DNA of 64,000 nucleotides from Azospirillum oryzae. GTDB taxonomy: Bacteria; Pseudomonadota; Alphaproteobacteria; Azospirillales; Azospirillaceae. The notes beneath the pieces are model-generated. The model saw only the letters and a list, made by a program, of their open reading frames with translations, searched no databases and was not told the DNA's origin. Position 1 is the stretch's first letter; every line of letters starts with the position of its first letter. Location: the NCBI RefSeq assembly GCF_008364795.1, contig NZ_VTTM01000013.1, positions 118,770 to 182,769 of the forward strand, in the 5' to 3' direction. Below, one piece after another: positions 25,445-34,609 of this stretch. A program made the position numbers and the translations under genes.

Positions 25445-27661
25445 CTACACAGCTGATGTTCCGGCCAGCACGGACGCTATGACATGACCGACAGTTCTTT
25501 TATCTACTGGCTTAGTTATGAATCCGTTAAACCCCGAGCTCTTGCATAACTCAGCCGCGTCGTCGTGAGCGTTCGCTGTAACTGCAATGATTGGGATTCG
25601 CCCTCGTTCGTCTTGCCGTGCACGTATGGCTCGCGCGGCAGTAATACCGTCCATGATAGGCATCTGGACGTCCATCAACACCACATCAAAGGATCGCTTC
25701 TCTAGCGCCGTAACTGCTTCAGCACCATTCCCGACGACAGTTACTTCGTGCCCTTCCTTGCGAAGATAGAATGAAATAATGTCGGCTATCAAACCATTGT
25801 CTTCCGCGACCATGATAGACAAATTTGCCGACACTCGATCCGAAGCAGTCCCGCCAGTCCCTTGCCCCGCCGCCTCCGCAAGCGCCGCAGCCAAAGCAGA
25901 CCGCCGTATAGGCTTCAGGAGAACAGTGCCGGTTTCGCCGATCAAACCATGGCTCCTGGCGGAAACCACGCGGACCAGCGGCCAGTCGGGCGGTATGCTG
26001 CTTTCGATCTGGGCCGCGGCAGGGTGGTCCATATCTAGAACGACCACTGCCCGGTTCGGGTTATCGTCCGTAGCGATTTGTTCGTTCGCGTTGAACACTT
26101 CGCAGCCAATCATGCGCAGTTTGTTCAAAACCGCGTTATGTTCTTCTGACGAACGCATGAAAGACAGAATTGGAGGAAGTCCGTTGAGACGTGCGATCGT
26201 CTCCTGTTTGTCTGTTGCACACATCGGCAAGGAGAGGCTGAATGTTGCCCCACTGCCGGCAGCGCTTTTGACAGTGACCTTCCCTCCCATCTGGTCCGCC
26301 AGTCCATGGCAGATTGCGAGCCCGAGACCGGTCCCACCAAACCGTCTTGACGCGCCGGCATCAAGTTGACTAAAGGGCTTGAATAGGCGGGGAATATCCT
26401 CGTCGCGGATCCCTGGGCCCGTGTCCTCTACGGAGACCCGCAGGTCCCTCCCACCACCGCTGCTCTCAGATGCCGAAACCGATACCTTTACGCCGCCGGC
26501 CTGGGTAAACTTCACCGCGTTGTTGACGAGATTGACGACGATCTGCCGAATACGGCCCGGATCGCCCAGTAGTTCTCGAGGCACGTCAGGCTCGACGAAT
26601 GACTCAAGCCACAGTCCCTTTTCTGCAGCCGGCAGCGCGTGCAACTCAAGGGCCCCGTCAACCAGTTCCTCGATGTCATAAGCCTCGTGGACGAGTTGAA
26701 CCGTTGCTCCCTCAATTCGCGAGAATTCGAGAACGTCGCTGACCACGGTGAGAAGTGCTGTCGCGGAGCTTTTGACCGCCAAGGCCCACCGGCGCTGCTC
26801 AGGGCCCGTTGAATTCCGGTGAAGCAGGTCGGCCATGCCGATTATGCCGCTCATTGGCGTCCGGATCTCATGGCTCATGGCACCGAGAAAGGCGGATTTT
26901 GCCTTACCGGCCGCCACGGCCTGATTTCGAGCGTCTTCGAGCTCAGCGACAAGAGCTGTCTTCTCATCAGCAAGCGTCTCTGCTGCCCGACGAGCTCTTT
27001 CCTCGCGTTTGATCTGGACGTAGAGCGATGTAACCAATCCGAAGGCAGTAATTGCCAATGCAGCAATCGCCCAATTTACGTGAGTCAGCTTCTCAACGAG
27101 CAGACTCCTCGCCTCTGCCTTTGACGCGCTAGCAGTTCCATGGATTTCTGCTACGAGCGGCTTGAGTGTGTTCTCAGCCTCTTGAATCATTGACGACAGC
27201 GCTGCTCGCCGTTCGCTGCCGGATGGCGCCTCGAGCAATGGCTCCCAGCTTAACACCATTTGCTCAAGTAAATTGATCCGCTTGGTCAGAGAGGGGTTTC
27301 GCTCCAAAATGAACCAATGGTCGTTCTTGAGAACGCTGAAGCGGCTAAGCAGAATATCGTACCGGACCTCAATGTCTTTTATGTTCTCAGCTCTTCGCTC
27401 AAAGTCCCGGACCAAAGCGGAGAAGCGGTAGAACTCCACCTCAAACTGGTGCAGAGACCATTGAGAAGATTCGATCCTCTGGTTTGTCTGCGCATCCAGT
27501 TCCTTCGATATCTGGACGTCTAAGTAGGACCACAGGAGCACCATAAGCGTACCGGTCGCAGCGAGTGCCTGGAAGGCAATCCTGTTCGTGGATCGGCGTG
27601 GCTTGCAAGGCAGCTTGATAGCGTTCAACAATGTCCATGGCCGCAACATGAAAATCTTCAC
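25445..27661 (-). CDS. Hybrid sensor histidine kinase
   Basis: 738 residues. Transmembrane helices near 28-48 and 195-217 enclose a roughly 145-residue helical periplasmic sensor. HisKA has H264 in GAMSHEIRTPM; the ATPase domain has NLVNNAVKFT, DTGPGIRDED and FGGTGLGLAI. A degenerate receiver-like segment (about 495-600) precedes a full receiver with D664 in VVLMDVQMPIMDG and the conserved Lys in ITKPVD. GTG 27661 overlaps the stop of the upstream gene (GTGA), so both are translationally coupled. It lacks an Hpt domain. Confidence 0.92.
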   Translation of the reverse strand: MKIFMLRPWTLLNAIKLPCKPRRSTNRIAFQALAATGTLMVLLWSYLDVQISKELDAQTNQRIESSQWSLHQFEVEFYRFSALVRDFERRAENIKDIEVRYDILLSRFSVLKNDHWFILERNPSLTKRINLLEQMVLSWEPLLEAPSGSERRAALSSMIQEAENTLKPLVAEIHGTASASKAEARSLLVEKLTHVNWAIAALAITAFGLVTSLYVQIKREERARRAAETLADEKTALVAELEDARNQAVAAGKAKSAFLGAMSHEIRTPMSGIIGMADLLHRNSTGPEQRRWALAVKSSATALLTVVSDVLEFSRIEGATVQLVHEAYDIEELVDGALELHALPAAEKGLWLESFVEPDVPRELLGDPGRIRQIVVNLVNNAVKFTQAGGVKVSVSASESSGGGRDLRVSVEDTGPGIRDEDIPRLFKPFSQLDAGASRRFGGTGLGLAICHGLADQMGGKVTVKSAAGSGATFSLSLPMCATDKQETIARLNGLPPILSFMRSSEEHNAVLNKLRMIGCEVFNANEQIATDDNPNRAVVVLDMDHPAAAQIESSIPPDWPLVRVVSARSHGLIGETGTVLLKPIRRSALAAALAEAAGQGTGGTASDRVSANLSIMVAEDNGLIADIISFYLRKEGHEVTVVGNGAEAVTALEKRSFDVVLMDVQMPIMDGITAARAIRARQDERGRIPIIAVTANAHDDAAELCKSSGFNGFITKPVDKRTVGHVIASVLAGTSAV

Positions 27662-28188
27662 TCAACCTGTATGGATTTCACCTGCCATGCGCAGCGAGAA
27701 AAGAACAGCTCGCTATTCAGCGACTTATCATCGTCGAATGGGTAGATGATGAAGATCGGCCCCTTATCACGGATTGACATCGGCTTCCCGTCACGCCGCG
27801 TCGCGAGAATTGGATCATATTTAACGTCTTCAATAGGTATAGTCGTAACGTAGTCGTTCAGTGCGGTCACACGTAGCGTCCGGCCACTGGCGCCGATCTG
27901 TCGTAGGAAAGTTGACAGCTTGACACCTGAGAACTCGACTGGGTCTTGGTTCCAGGGCGTCCGGGTAGTCAGGGTTGCCAACCCCATAGCCTCGAACTCC
28001 TCCCTACTATAGCTGCGCTCCTGACCGCCGGCGGTCGAGCCGCTAACGACTAGGATCGGTGCGCCGGCATCCTGTGATGAGCTCTCAGCTGCTTGAGCTG
28101 GGGCACTGAGTCGTTCACTGTCGAAAGCAACAACAGCGCACCCCACCGATAGAAATACAAAGAAAGAGCGGTACACAGTCCTGATCAT
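27658..28188 (-). CDS. Periplasmic SUOX-like (molybdopterin-binding fold) protein
   Basis: 176 residues with a signal peptide (AQAAE near residue 35). The body (YSREEFEAMGLATLTTRTPW, VEFSGVKLSTFLRQIGA, VTALNDYVTTIPIED, MSIRDKGPIFIIYPFD) matches small periplasmic oxidoreductase molybdopterin-binding-like proteins. These often lack the cofactor cysteine, and none is seen in the expected place here. Overlap with the hybrid kinase gene suggests it is a ligand-sensing accessory subunit, not an enzyme. That role is inference. Confidence 0.75.
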   Translation of the reverse strand: MIRTVYRSFFVFLSVGCAVVAFDSERLSAPAQAAESSSQDAGAPILVVSGSTAGGQERSYSREEFEAMGLATLTTRTPWNQDPVEFSGVKLSTFLRQIGASGRTLRVTALNDYVTTIPIEDVKYDPILATRRDGKPMSIRDKGPIFIIYPFDDDKSLNSELFFSRCAWQVKSIQVE

Positions 28189-28242
28189 GATACCCCTTAT
28201 CCCCTAGTTTGCTAACGACGTCGAAACTGCGTCTGCTGCGTT

Positions 28243-28893
28243 TTACCTAACGGCTGCGGCGATGATCTCCAAGCGGCTTTTCGCTCCCCTCTTCTTTAGT
28301 ATCGCACTTACATGCTCTTTAACCGTTACTTCCTTAACTCCGAGCCGCTCAGCGATCGCTTTATTGCTAAGGCCCTGCACCATCAAGGAAAGCACCTCGC
28401 TCTCGCGGGCACTAAGGCTTGCGCCCTTCTGGCCACCTCTCTGAGGGCCTCGCTCACCACGGCTATCGGCGTTGCTGCTAATTCTTTGGATGGCAGGGCG
28501 AGGGGAAAACGTCATTCCAGAGACAAGTAGCTGCATAGCCGCCACGAGCGAGTTTCGAGCCAGAGACTTCGGAATATAACCAGCAGCGCCTCTTGATAGT
28601 GCCTCCTGAACGATATCTTCGTCCTCCTCGGCAGAGATGATCGCAACTGGTGTATCTGGCCTCATCTCTTTTATCCGGTCGATGCAAGAAAACCGGTCCT
28701 GTCCACCTGGGGCCATACCCGGCATGTTCAAATCCAATAAAATAAGATCGAACGCCTTGTCCCGATCGACTTCCTTGAAAGCATCGTCGAGAGTCGCCAC
28801 TCCCACTACTTCACTTCCGGGAATTTCCTCATTGAGCAAGCGGGCCATAGACTCGTACAAAAACCAATGATCGTCGGCCAGTAGTATTCTCAT
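28243..28893 (-). CDS. NarL/FixJ-type response regulator
   Basis: 216 residues. Receiver: ILLADDHWF, phospho-Asp in LILLDLNMPGM, Lys in AAGYIPKSL. LuxR-type HTH: LSARESEVLSLMVQGLSNKAIAERL and VKEHVSAILKKRGA. It is the first gene of the minus-strand set leading into the SUOX-like protein and hybrid kinase, 54 bp away, and is a likely output regulator for that kinase. Confidence 0.92.
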   Translation of the reverse strand: MRILLADDHWFLYESMARLLNEEIPGSEVVGVATLDDAFKEVDRDKAFDLILLDLNMPGMAPGGQDRFSCIDRIKEMRPDTPVAIISAEEDEDIVQEALSRGAAGYIPKSLARNSLVAAMQLLVSGMTFSPRPAIQRISSNADSRGERGPQRGGQKGASLSARESEVLSLMVQGLSNKAIAERLGVKEVTVKEHVSAILKKRGAKSRLEIIAAAVR

Positions 28894-29299
28894 TATTTAG
28901 TCCACCTATGGATATGCGAATACCCCCCAAAACTGGGGGCACTATATACAGGCTCCCCGTTTGGTACAACGCCCTACTCCTTCCGGTGGGGTAGGGATCT
29001 CTCCGGACGACTGGTCGCGTTCCGCGCTTCCCATGGGAGCCGCATTCCCCTGTTACAGAAATTACATCGAGGGTTAGCACACCCCGTCGTTTTTTTGCTT
29101 CTTTGTCAATGGCTTAGGCGCGATCTTCACCAACTGTGACAAAGTTGAGCATTTTTCTGTTGCCGCTTCGGCTGCCTCGCAGGTAGGGTCGCCCTACCCC
29201 TTCTTTGGTAGGGGGCTCCCCATATGGTTGGGTTGGTACGGACGCGCTCCGCCAGCCTTCCCGAGCAACTTATCCGGTACACCACAGGAGCGTCTCTGA
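28894..29299. promoter_or_regulatory. Divergent promoter region with short inverted repeats
   Basis: 406 bp between the NarL-type regulator and the FlhC-like gene without a coding frame. Related GC-rich blocks (gccctactcc..ggtggggtaggg near 28970 and cgccctacccc..ggtaggggg near 29189) form local inverted repeats. These may be operators or terminators; no factor can be named. Confidence 0.35.
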
Positions 29300-29875
29300 A
29301 TGTCGGCCGCCTCACTGCAACGACCTGCCGCTGCGCCCTTGGATACGGATCTGGCTGCCCGCATGATTCTGCGGTGGTTTCCCTTGCCGATCATTCGGCT
29401 GCACACCGGCCTTTCCGATGAGGCTATCCGAGAACTTTATCGTCAGCATCACGATGTGCCGCCACCGGCGTCGGCGCTCCCCGATGTCGCCGATCTCTTA
29501 GGGACAACAGCCACAGCACGTCAGGCTTCTAACTTCCTGAGCCATTACGTCCGTTTGACGCAAAGCACCGCCTACCGCCGTGTCGACGTGAATGCGCTCA
29601 TCGTTTCTCATGATTTGCACCTCGCATCACGAGACCCGCATACCACTGAGCCGACTACCATCGCTGCAGCTTGGGTCCTTGCTCGGGAGCTACGCTCCCG
29701 GGCCATTTCGTTCGTGTCTTGCGAGTGTGGGCGCGACCACGTGGTCCACAAAGAAGTGGCAGCGGCATCGTCGTGTCCTCACTGTGGTGCATCCCTGGCA
29801 AAAGGCCGCTCCTCCGTACATGACCATACCTGGCGGGATAACACCGCCGTGGATAGGGCCGTCCGCGTCAGCTAG
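29300..29875 (+). CDS. FlhC-like transcriptional activator
   Basis: 191 residues aligning along most of enterobacterial FlhC. Shared elements include the turn before LYRQHHDVPPPASALP (FlhC LYKELRGSPPPKGMLP), the central helical part, AAAWVLARELRSRAISFVSC (FlhC RAWTLVRFVESGLLQLSSC) and a C-terminal zinc site made of CEC and CPHC. The AGGAG at about 29285 is a reasonable ribosome site. FlhC normally works with FlhD; no FlhD is visible, but a small ribbon-helix-helix gene follows. FlhDC is not the usual flagellar master regulator in Alphaproteobacteria, so the targets are open. Confidence 0.72.
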   Translation: MSAASLQRPAAAPLDTDLAARMILRWFPLPIIRLHTGLSDEAIRELYRQHHDVPPPASALPDVADLLGTTATARQASNFLSHYVRLTQSTAYRRVDVNALIVSHDLHLASRDPHTTEPTTIAAAWVLARELRSRAISFVSCECGRDHVVHKEVAAASSCPHCGASLAKGRSSVHDHTWRDNTAVDRAVRVS

Positions 29876-29929
29876 TGTGCGCCGTCGACCGGCGCTACTA
29901 CGTTCCAAGAAGGATGGCGGCAGGCTGCT

Positions 29930-30187
29930 ATGAAGACGAATACGAGCGCCGTTGTATTTGCCCTCGACGGGCGGCGGATCACCGTCGAGCTTGAAGAAGA
30001 GTTCTGGGAGGCGCTACGGGATGTCGCGGCCCGGCAGAACACTGACCTGGCCACCCTTGTCGAGCAGCTCAACCGCCGCCGTGGGGCTGACAGCCTGACT
30101 ACGGCGCTGCGCATGTTCGCAATCGCCTATTACCGGTCAGCTGTCGAAGCGCAAGAAGCCGGAGCGATTCTTCTCCGCGCGAACTGA
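29930..30187 (+). CDS. Ribbon-helix-helix domain protein
   Basis: 85 residues: FALDGRRITVELEEEFWEAL followed by RDVAARQNTDLATLVEQLNR and LTTALRMFAIAYYR fits the RHH_4-type DNA-binding fold. ATG 29930 lies 54 bp behind the FlhC-like gene on the same strand, so the two are probably co-transcribed. It might be an autoregulator or a partner for the FlhC-like protein. Confidence 0.75.
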   Translation: MKTNTSAVVFALDGRRITVELEEEFWEALRDVAARQNTDLATLVEQLNRRRGADSLTTALRMFAIAYYRSAVEAQEAGAILLRAN

Positions 30188-30406
30188 ACCCCTGCCCGAG
30201 GTCCGGACGCCCATCGCTTTGCTTGCGATCCAAAGCGATGGATGAGGTTGGGGCCGCTCCGGTGACGTCGCTCATGCTAAAGGGCACCTGCTGTCGCTGG
30301 GCAGAGTGATCCAAGTGCTTGGCGCAAGCCTCTGCCGCATGCTGCCGCGCGCGGATAAGTACACCCGCGCGATCCCCAGTCCGTACGCATCCGGTGAGTG
30401 CCGCGG

Positions 30407-32050
30407 TCAGGCAGCTTTCGTCTGCTCGCGGATTGCTTTCCAGTTCCAGGGCAGTAGTTCATGCAGGCGGGTTTGCGGGATGTCGTTGATGCGGGCCAGT
30501 ACGTCGGCGAGCCACGCCTGGGGATCGACGTCGTTGAGCTTCGCCGTGATGATCAGGCCGTACATGATCGCCGCTCGCTGCCCGCCGCGATCGGAGCCGC
30601 AGAACAGCCACGCTTTCCTCCCGAGGGCGATCCCGCGCAGGCCGCGTTCGGCGGCGTTGTTCGTGAGACACAGCCGGCCATCGCCGAGGAAGCGGGTGAA
30701 GCCGTCCCAGCGTGTCAGCATGTAGTCCATCGCCTTGGCCACGGGGGCATGGCGGGAGAGCCGGGCGCGCTCCGTCCGCATCCAAGCTTCCAGCGCGGCT
30801 ACCAGGGCGACGCCACGCTCCTGGCGTGCCGCCAGCCGCTCGGCCGTCGGCTTGCCGTTCAGGGCGCGCTCGAGTTCGAAGATTGCGTCGATGCGCCTTA
30901 CGGCCTCCAGCGCCAGTGGTGAGATCGGCGGAGCATCCTTGCCGCGCTTGGTGTTCGCGGCGATGTCGGCCAACTTGAAGAAGCCGCGCCGTGCATGCGC
31001 CCAACATAGCGCGGCATGGATCGGCCCCGGCTGGCGGTCGGGTTCGTACAGCCGGTTGTAGCCGGCGAACGCATCGGCTTGCAGCCAGCCGGAGAAGCCG
31101 GCCAGATGCCGTTCGGGGTGTTCGCCCCTGCGGTCGCGCGAATAGTGGAACAGCGCCGCCGGTGGGGCTTGGCCGGCGAACGGCCGGTCGTCGCGCACAT
31201 ACACCCACAGCCGCCCGGTGTCGGTCTTGCCCTTGGCCAACACGGGCACCGGCGTGTCATCGCTATGCAGCCGCCCGGCCGCCATCACATGCGCCGCGAT
31301 CAGGTCGTGCAGCGGCTTCAGCACCGCCGCGGCGGTGCCCACCTGGTCGGCCAGGGTGGACAGGCTGAGCGGCACGCCCTCCCGCGCGAAGCGCTCGGCC
31401 TGCCGGTTCAGCGGCTGATGCTGGCCGAACTTCTCGAACAGAAGGGTCGCCAGCAGGTTGGGACCGGCCCAGCCCCGCGGAGTGGCATGGAACGGCGCCG
31501 GCGGCTGGCTGATCGTCTCGCAGGCCCGGCAGGAGAACCGCTCGCGCACCGTCTGGATCACTTTCCATTGGCGCGGGATCACCTCCAGCGTCTCGGTGAT
31601 CGTCTCGCCCAGCTTGCACAGCTTGTCCGAGCCGCAGCACGGGCAGCTCGCCGGGGCCGGCACAACGACGCGCTCGCGCGGCAGGTGGTCGGGAAAGGGC
31701 TGGCGCGAGGGCCGCTTGCGGGTGAAGGCCGCCACCGCGGTGGTCTTGGCCGCGGCCTGCTCGGCCGCCAACTCGTCCTCGCTGGCCGTCGCTTCCAGCT
31801 CTTCGAGCTGGAACTCCAGCTGGTCCAGCAGGCGCGCCTTGCGCTCGGAGCGCGTGCCGTAGAGCTCGCGCCGGAGCTTCTCGATTTCCAGCTTCAGGCT
31901 GGCGATCAGCGCCTCGGTGTTCGAAGCCATCGCCCTGGCCCGCGCCGCTTCGGCTTCCGCGGCGTCCGCCCGCGCTTCGGCCTGCGCCAAGGCGGCGCGC
32001 AGGCTGGCGATGTCGTCGGTCAAGGCGGCAGGGGGCGAAGCGGCGGTCAT
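30407..32050 (-). CDS. tnpC: IS66 transposase TnpC
   Basis: 547 residues. An N-terminal coiled coil (LRAALAQAEARADAAEAEAA), a zinc-finger region (CPCCGSD..CKLG and FSCRACETI) and the DDE domain (LHSDDTPVPVLAKGKTDTGR, FAGYNRLYE, NAAERGLRGIALGRKAWLF) are in the usual order. The end LLPWNWKAIREQ is the family signature. Nothing is broken. Confidence 0.95.
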   Translation of the reverse strand: MTAASPPAALTDDIASLRAALAQAEARADAAEAEAARARAMASNTEALIASLKLEIEKLRRELYGTRSERKARLLDQLEFQLEELEATASEDELAAEQAAAKTTAVAAFTRKRPSRQPFPDHLPRERVVVPAPASCPCCGSDKLCKLGETITETLEVIPRQWKVIQTVRERFSCRACETISQPPAPFHATPRGWAGPNLLATLLFEKFGQHQPLNRQAERFAREGVPLSLSTLADQVGTAAAVLKPLHDLIAAHVMAAGRLHSDDTPVPVLAKGKTDTGRLWVYVRDDRPFAGQAPPAALFHYSRDRRGEHPERHLAGFSGWLQADAFAGYNRLYEPDRQPGPIHAALCWAHARRGFFKLADIAANTKRGKDAPPISPLALEAVRRIDAIFELERALNGKPTAERLAARQERGVALVAALEAWMRTERARLSRHAPVAKAMDYMLTRWDGFTRFLGDGRLCLTNNAAERGLRGIALGRKAWLFCGSDRGGQRAAIMYGLIITAKLNDVDPQAWLADVLARINDIPQTRLHELLPWNWKAIREQTKAA

Positions 32051-32129
32051 GGCGCCAGTTTACCCGGGATCGCACCGTCGAGCCGCCGCAATCCCCCCTG
32101 AACCGGCCCGTCGATTCACCGTGTCGCAG

Positions 32130-32477
32130 TCACCCTGCGGCCTCGGGCCGCCAGGTCTTCTGCGGGTTGCGCCAGTCGATGCCTTCGAGCAGATAGCCCA
32201 TCTGCCCAACCGAGATCGACACTGCGCCGTCCGCCGGCGTGGGCCAGATGAACCGGCCCCGCTCCAGCCTCTTCATGAACAGGCAACTGCCCTGGCCGTC
32301 ATACCAGATGATCTTCACCAGATCGCCGCGGCGCCCGCGGAAGATGAAGAGATGGCCGCTGTGCGGGTCTTGGGCGAAGCGTTCCTGGACCAGCAACGCC
32401 AAGCTCGCCCAGCCCTTGCGCATGTCGGTGTGCCCGGTGGCCAGCCATACCCGCACGCCACTCGGCATCGGGATCAT
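32130..32477 (-). CDS. tnpB: IS66 accessory protein TnpB
   Basis: 115 residues: MIPMPSGVRVWLATGHTDMR, SGHLFIFRGRRGDLVKIIWY and RGRFIWPTPADG are the Orf2 (TnpB) hallmarks of IS66. Its start overlaps the tnpA stop by four bases, so translation is coupled. Required for IS66 transposition together with TnpA and TnpC. Confidence 0.95.
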   Translation of the reverse strand: MIPMPSGVRVWLATGHTDMRKGWASLALLVQERFAQDPHSGHLFIFRGRRGDLVKIIWYDGQGSCLFMKRLERGRFIWPTPADGAVSISVGQMGYLLEGIDWRNPQKTWRPEAAG

Positions 32478-32884
32478 GCCAGGGCACCGACGACGGCCGC
32501 CGCCAGAGCCGGATCGACCGGTCCTTCCAGACGCAGGCGTGCCCCGCTGGGCAGGATGACCTCGAGGACTGCCGGGCTTATCGCAGGCCTTGCCGGTGGC
32601 GGCAACGCTCCAGGGGGCTCTCCGACCAGCGGTTCGGTTACGGTCGGCTCCGGCGTGATGGTCACTGCGACGAAGCTGGACGGTTCGGCCACGGCGGTCC
32701 CGCTCGCCTTCATCAGCCCTCGCCAGCGGTACAGCAGACTTTCGTGCACGCCCAGCCGGCGGGCCGCTTCCGTCACCACCACGCCGGGGCGGAATGCCTC
32801 CTCGACCATTCGGACCTTCTCCGCCAGCGTGTAATTTCGCCGCCGCTCCGTCCCCGTCAGAACCTCGACCCGCTGATAAGCCAT
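32474..32884 (-). CDS. tnpA: IS66 TnpA (HTH protein)
   Basis: 136 residues from ATG 32884 (MAYQRVEVLTGTERRRNYTL). Transposase_8-type helix-turn-helix: AEKVRMVEEAFRPGVVVTEAARRLGVHES then LYRWRG. First gene of the IS66 operon. Confidence 0.9.
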   Translation of the reverse strand: MAYQRVEVLTGTERRRNYTLAEKVRMVEEAFRPGVVVTEAARRLGVHESLLYRWRGLMKASGTAVAEPSSFVAVTITPEPTVTEPLVGEPPGALPPPARPAISPAVLEVILPSGARLRLEGPVDPALAAAVVGALA

Positions 32885-33239
32885 GACGTTTGCAACTCGT
32901 TTGCGTCCGCGCGATGACGCGCTACGCAAAACTCAGACGTCGGACCCTATTTTGCCAAGGCGGCACTCACCGGAGGCGTACCCCAGTCCGCCGGATCGCG
33001 CTTCAGGTCACAATGGTGCACTGCGAGGCATTCACGCCCCGCAGCCTGCCAGCAGCCTTCATGGAGCGTAACTGCCCATTTCGCGGGGGCCACTATACGC
33101 CGCTGCCCAGCTACAAGCGTCCATCCCCGACGCCAGAACATGGCGGTATGCCTGAAAGGCTTCGAAAAGCGCCGTCTTTCTCCGGCGCGGCGACCAAACC
33201 CCGCTGCTAGGATGCTGCGCCAGAACTGGAGGACGCAAG

Positions 33240-33524
33240 ATGATCGCGTGGGTGCTACGGAATAAGGGTACACTGGTCGCGGCTCTGGTAGTTATCTACC
33301 ATCCAATTAGTGCAATCTATTACCATATGAACCGTGAGAGATATCATGAATTTCTAAAGGCTAATGCTAGCGAATTCGCCTTTCTTGCCGATTACATCGA
33401 CACACCTCTGTTCCGGTCTCTTGAAGTGGCAATCATGTGGTCTCCTACCGTAATTATCGCTTATGTGACCCTGGTCATGGGCACCTATTGGTACTTTCGC
33501 GAGCGCAACTCGGCTGGTGAGTAA
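33240..33524 (+). CDS. Small membrane protein, unknown function
   Basis: 94 residues with two hydrophobic segments (VLRNKGTLVAALVVIYHPIS and VAIMWSPTVIIAYVTLVMGT). GGAGG lies eight bases upstream of the ATG, so translation is credible. More AT-rich than its surroundings. Function not recognised. Confidence 0.6.
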   Translation: MIAWVLRNKGTLVAALVVIYHPISAIYYHMNRERYHEFLKANASEFAFLADYIDTPLFRSLEVAIMWSPTVIIAYVTLVMGTYWYFRERNSAGE

Positions 33525-33530
33525 GGCTGC

Positions 33531-33755
33531 ATGCAGACCATCTCCGATCACGATTTCCGCCCGCCCCGCCTGACAATCCAATATGCCTTGACGGCCCTGC
33601 ACCTGTGGTTCACCGACCGAATTAGCCTCGCCACCCTCCTCCTTGCTCTTCGCCATCACCCGGCCGCTGTCGCCGGCAAGGGCGGCAGTCACATCATCGA
33701 TCAGCAGGCAGCCGGAGCTTACTTCGGCTCCGAACCGGCCCGGAGCAGCGAGTAA
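33531..33755 (+). CDS. Small hypothetical protein
   Basis: 74 residues starting seven bases behind the preceding gene and ending just before the next, so it fits a three-gene run. No recognisable domain; one moderately hydrophobic stretch (SLATLLLALRHHPAAVAG). Weak ribosome site. Confidence 0.4.
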   Translation: MQTISDHDFRPPRLTIQYALTALHLWFTDRISLATLLLALRHHPAAVAGKGGSHIIDQQAAGAYFGSEPARSSE

Positions 33756-33760
33756 CTGCC

Positions 33761-34609
33761 ATGAAAAGCCGCCTTCGCAAGGTCCTTTGCATCACCGGTG
33801 CCGTTATCCTCGCGGTGCCTGTAGCAGTGGCCGGAGTGGGCGTTGCCACCTTCACTGCCCTCCCCTTGATTGCCTCCGCGCTGCCGCTGGAGTTGTCCCG
33901 CATAATGCTGACGGACGGCACACGCCAGGTTGAGATGCAGGGCATGATCCACATCGCTTCGCCGGAGTTCTACCGCGACGTAGCCGATCTAGTCGCTCGC
34001 CGCCGGGGCGAAGGTTGGCTCGTTTTCTACGAAGGCGTCCGCGACGACGTCGGCCGCGGCAACGGTGCTTTCTCCGATGTCCTAAACAGTTTGGGAGGTG
34101 CGCCAAACCTCCTAGAGGATACTGAGGCACATCCGTACGAAACGCTCGCGCCGGCACTCGGCGAAGGACTGGTTCTCCAAGACAACGATGCCATTGTTGG
34201 CCGGCCTGGGCCGGGTGTGCGCAACGTGGATGTGACGCTATCTGAGCTGCTCGCGGAACTCCCCCCTACCCCACCGTCCGCCCACGACCGCCAACCTGAC
34301 GCGCCATTCACCTTGGCAGAAGCGCGGGAAGTATTCGACACCCTCCCCGGCTGGGTTCAGAACCGCGTGCGCGCCGCCTTCCAGATCCTGCTCTCCACCA
34401 CGACATCAGGTCGATACGCACACGCGGTGCTCCCGCCGGCGATCACGACGTTGCGTGAACAGCGCGTCGCTCGCGAGATTGAGGACGCGCGCGACCGCAG
34501 TATCCTGGTGCTCTATGGTCAGCTCCACATCAATGCGATCTCATCTCACCTGATAGCCGCTGATCCGGCATGGCGGATCGTATCGACTGCTACAGTAAAG
34601 CCGTTCTGA
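33761..34609 (+). CDS. Membrane-anchored TraB/GumN (TIKI-like) protein
   Basis: 282 residues with one N-terminal transmembrane segment (about residues 8-40). The motif QGMIHIASPEFYRDV carries the GxxH of the TraB/GumN/TIKI superfamily; WLVFYEGVRDD supplies the conserved acidic residue, and a late VLYGQLHINAI holds another histidine. These proteins are thought to be metal-dependent peptidases of unclear substrate. Assignment rests on the motif spacing. Confidence 0.6.
   Translation: MKSRLRKVLCITGAVILAVPVAVAGVGVATFTALPLIASALPLELSRIMLTDGTRQVEMQGMIHIASPEFYRDVADLVARRRGEGWLVFYEGVRDDVGRGNGAFSDVLNSLGGAPNLLEDTEAHPYETLAPALGEGLVLQDNDAIVGRPGPGVRNVDVTLSELLAELPPTPPSAHDRQPDAPFTLAEAREVFDTLPGWVQNRVRAAFQILLSTTTSGRYAHAVLPPAITTLREQRVAREIEDARDRSILVLYGQLHINAISSHLIAADPAWRIVSTATVKPF

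Larger units (their letters stand above)
30383..32981 (-). mobile_element. IS66-family element with 8-bp target duplication
   Basis: A 2599-bp element with terminal inverted repeats of about 22 bp beginning GTACGCMTCCGGTGAGTGCC on both ends. It is flanked by CCCAGTCC at 30375-30382 and 32982-32989, the 8-bp duplication made by IS66. All three genes (tnpA, tnpB, tnpC) are intact, so it is probably active. Confidence 0.96.
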
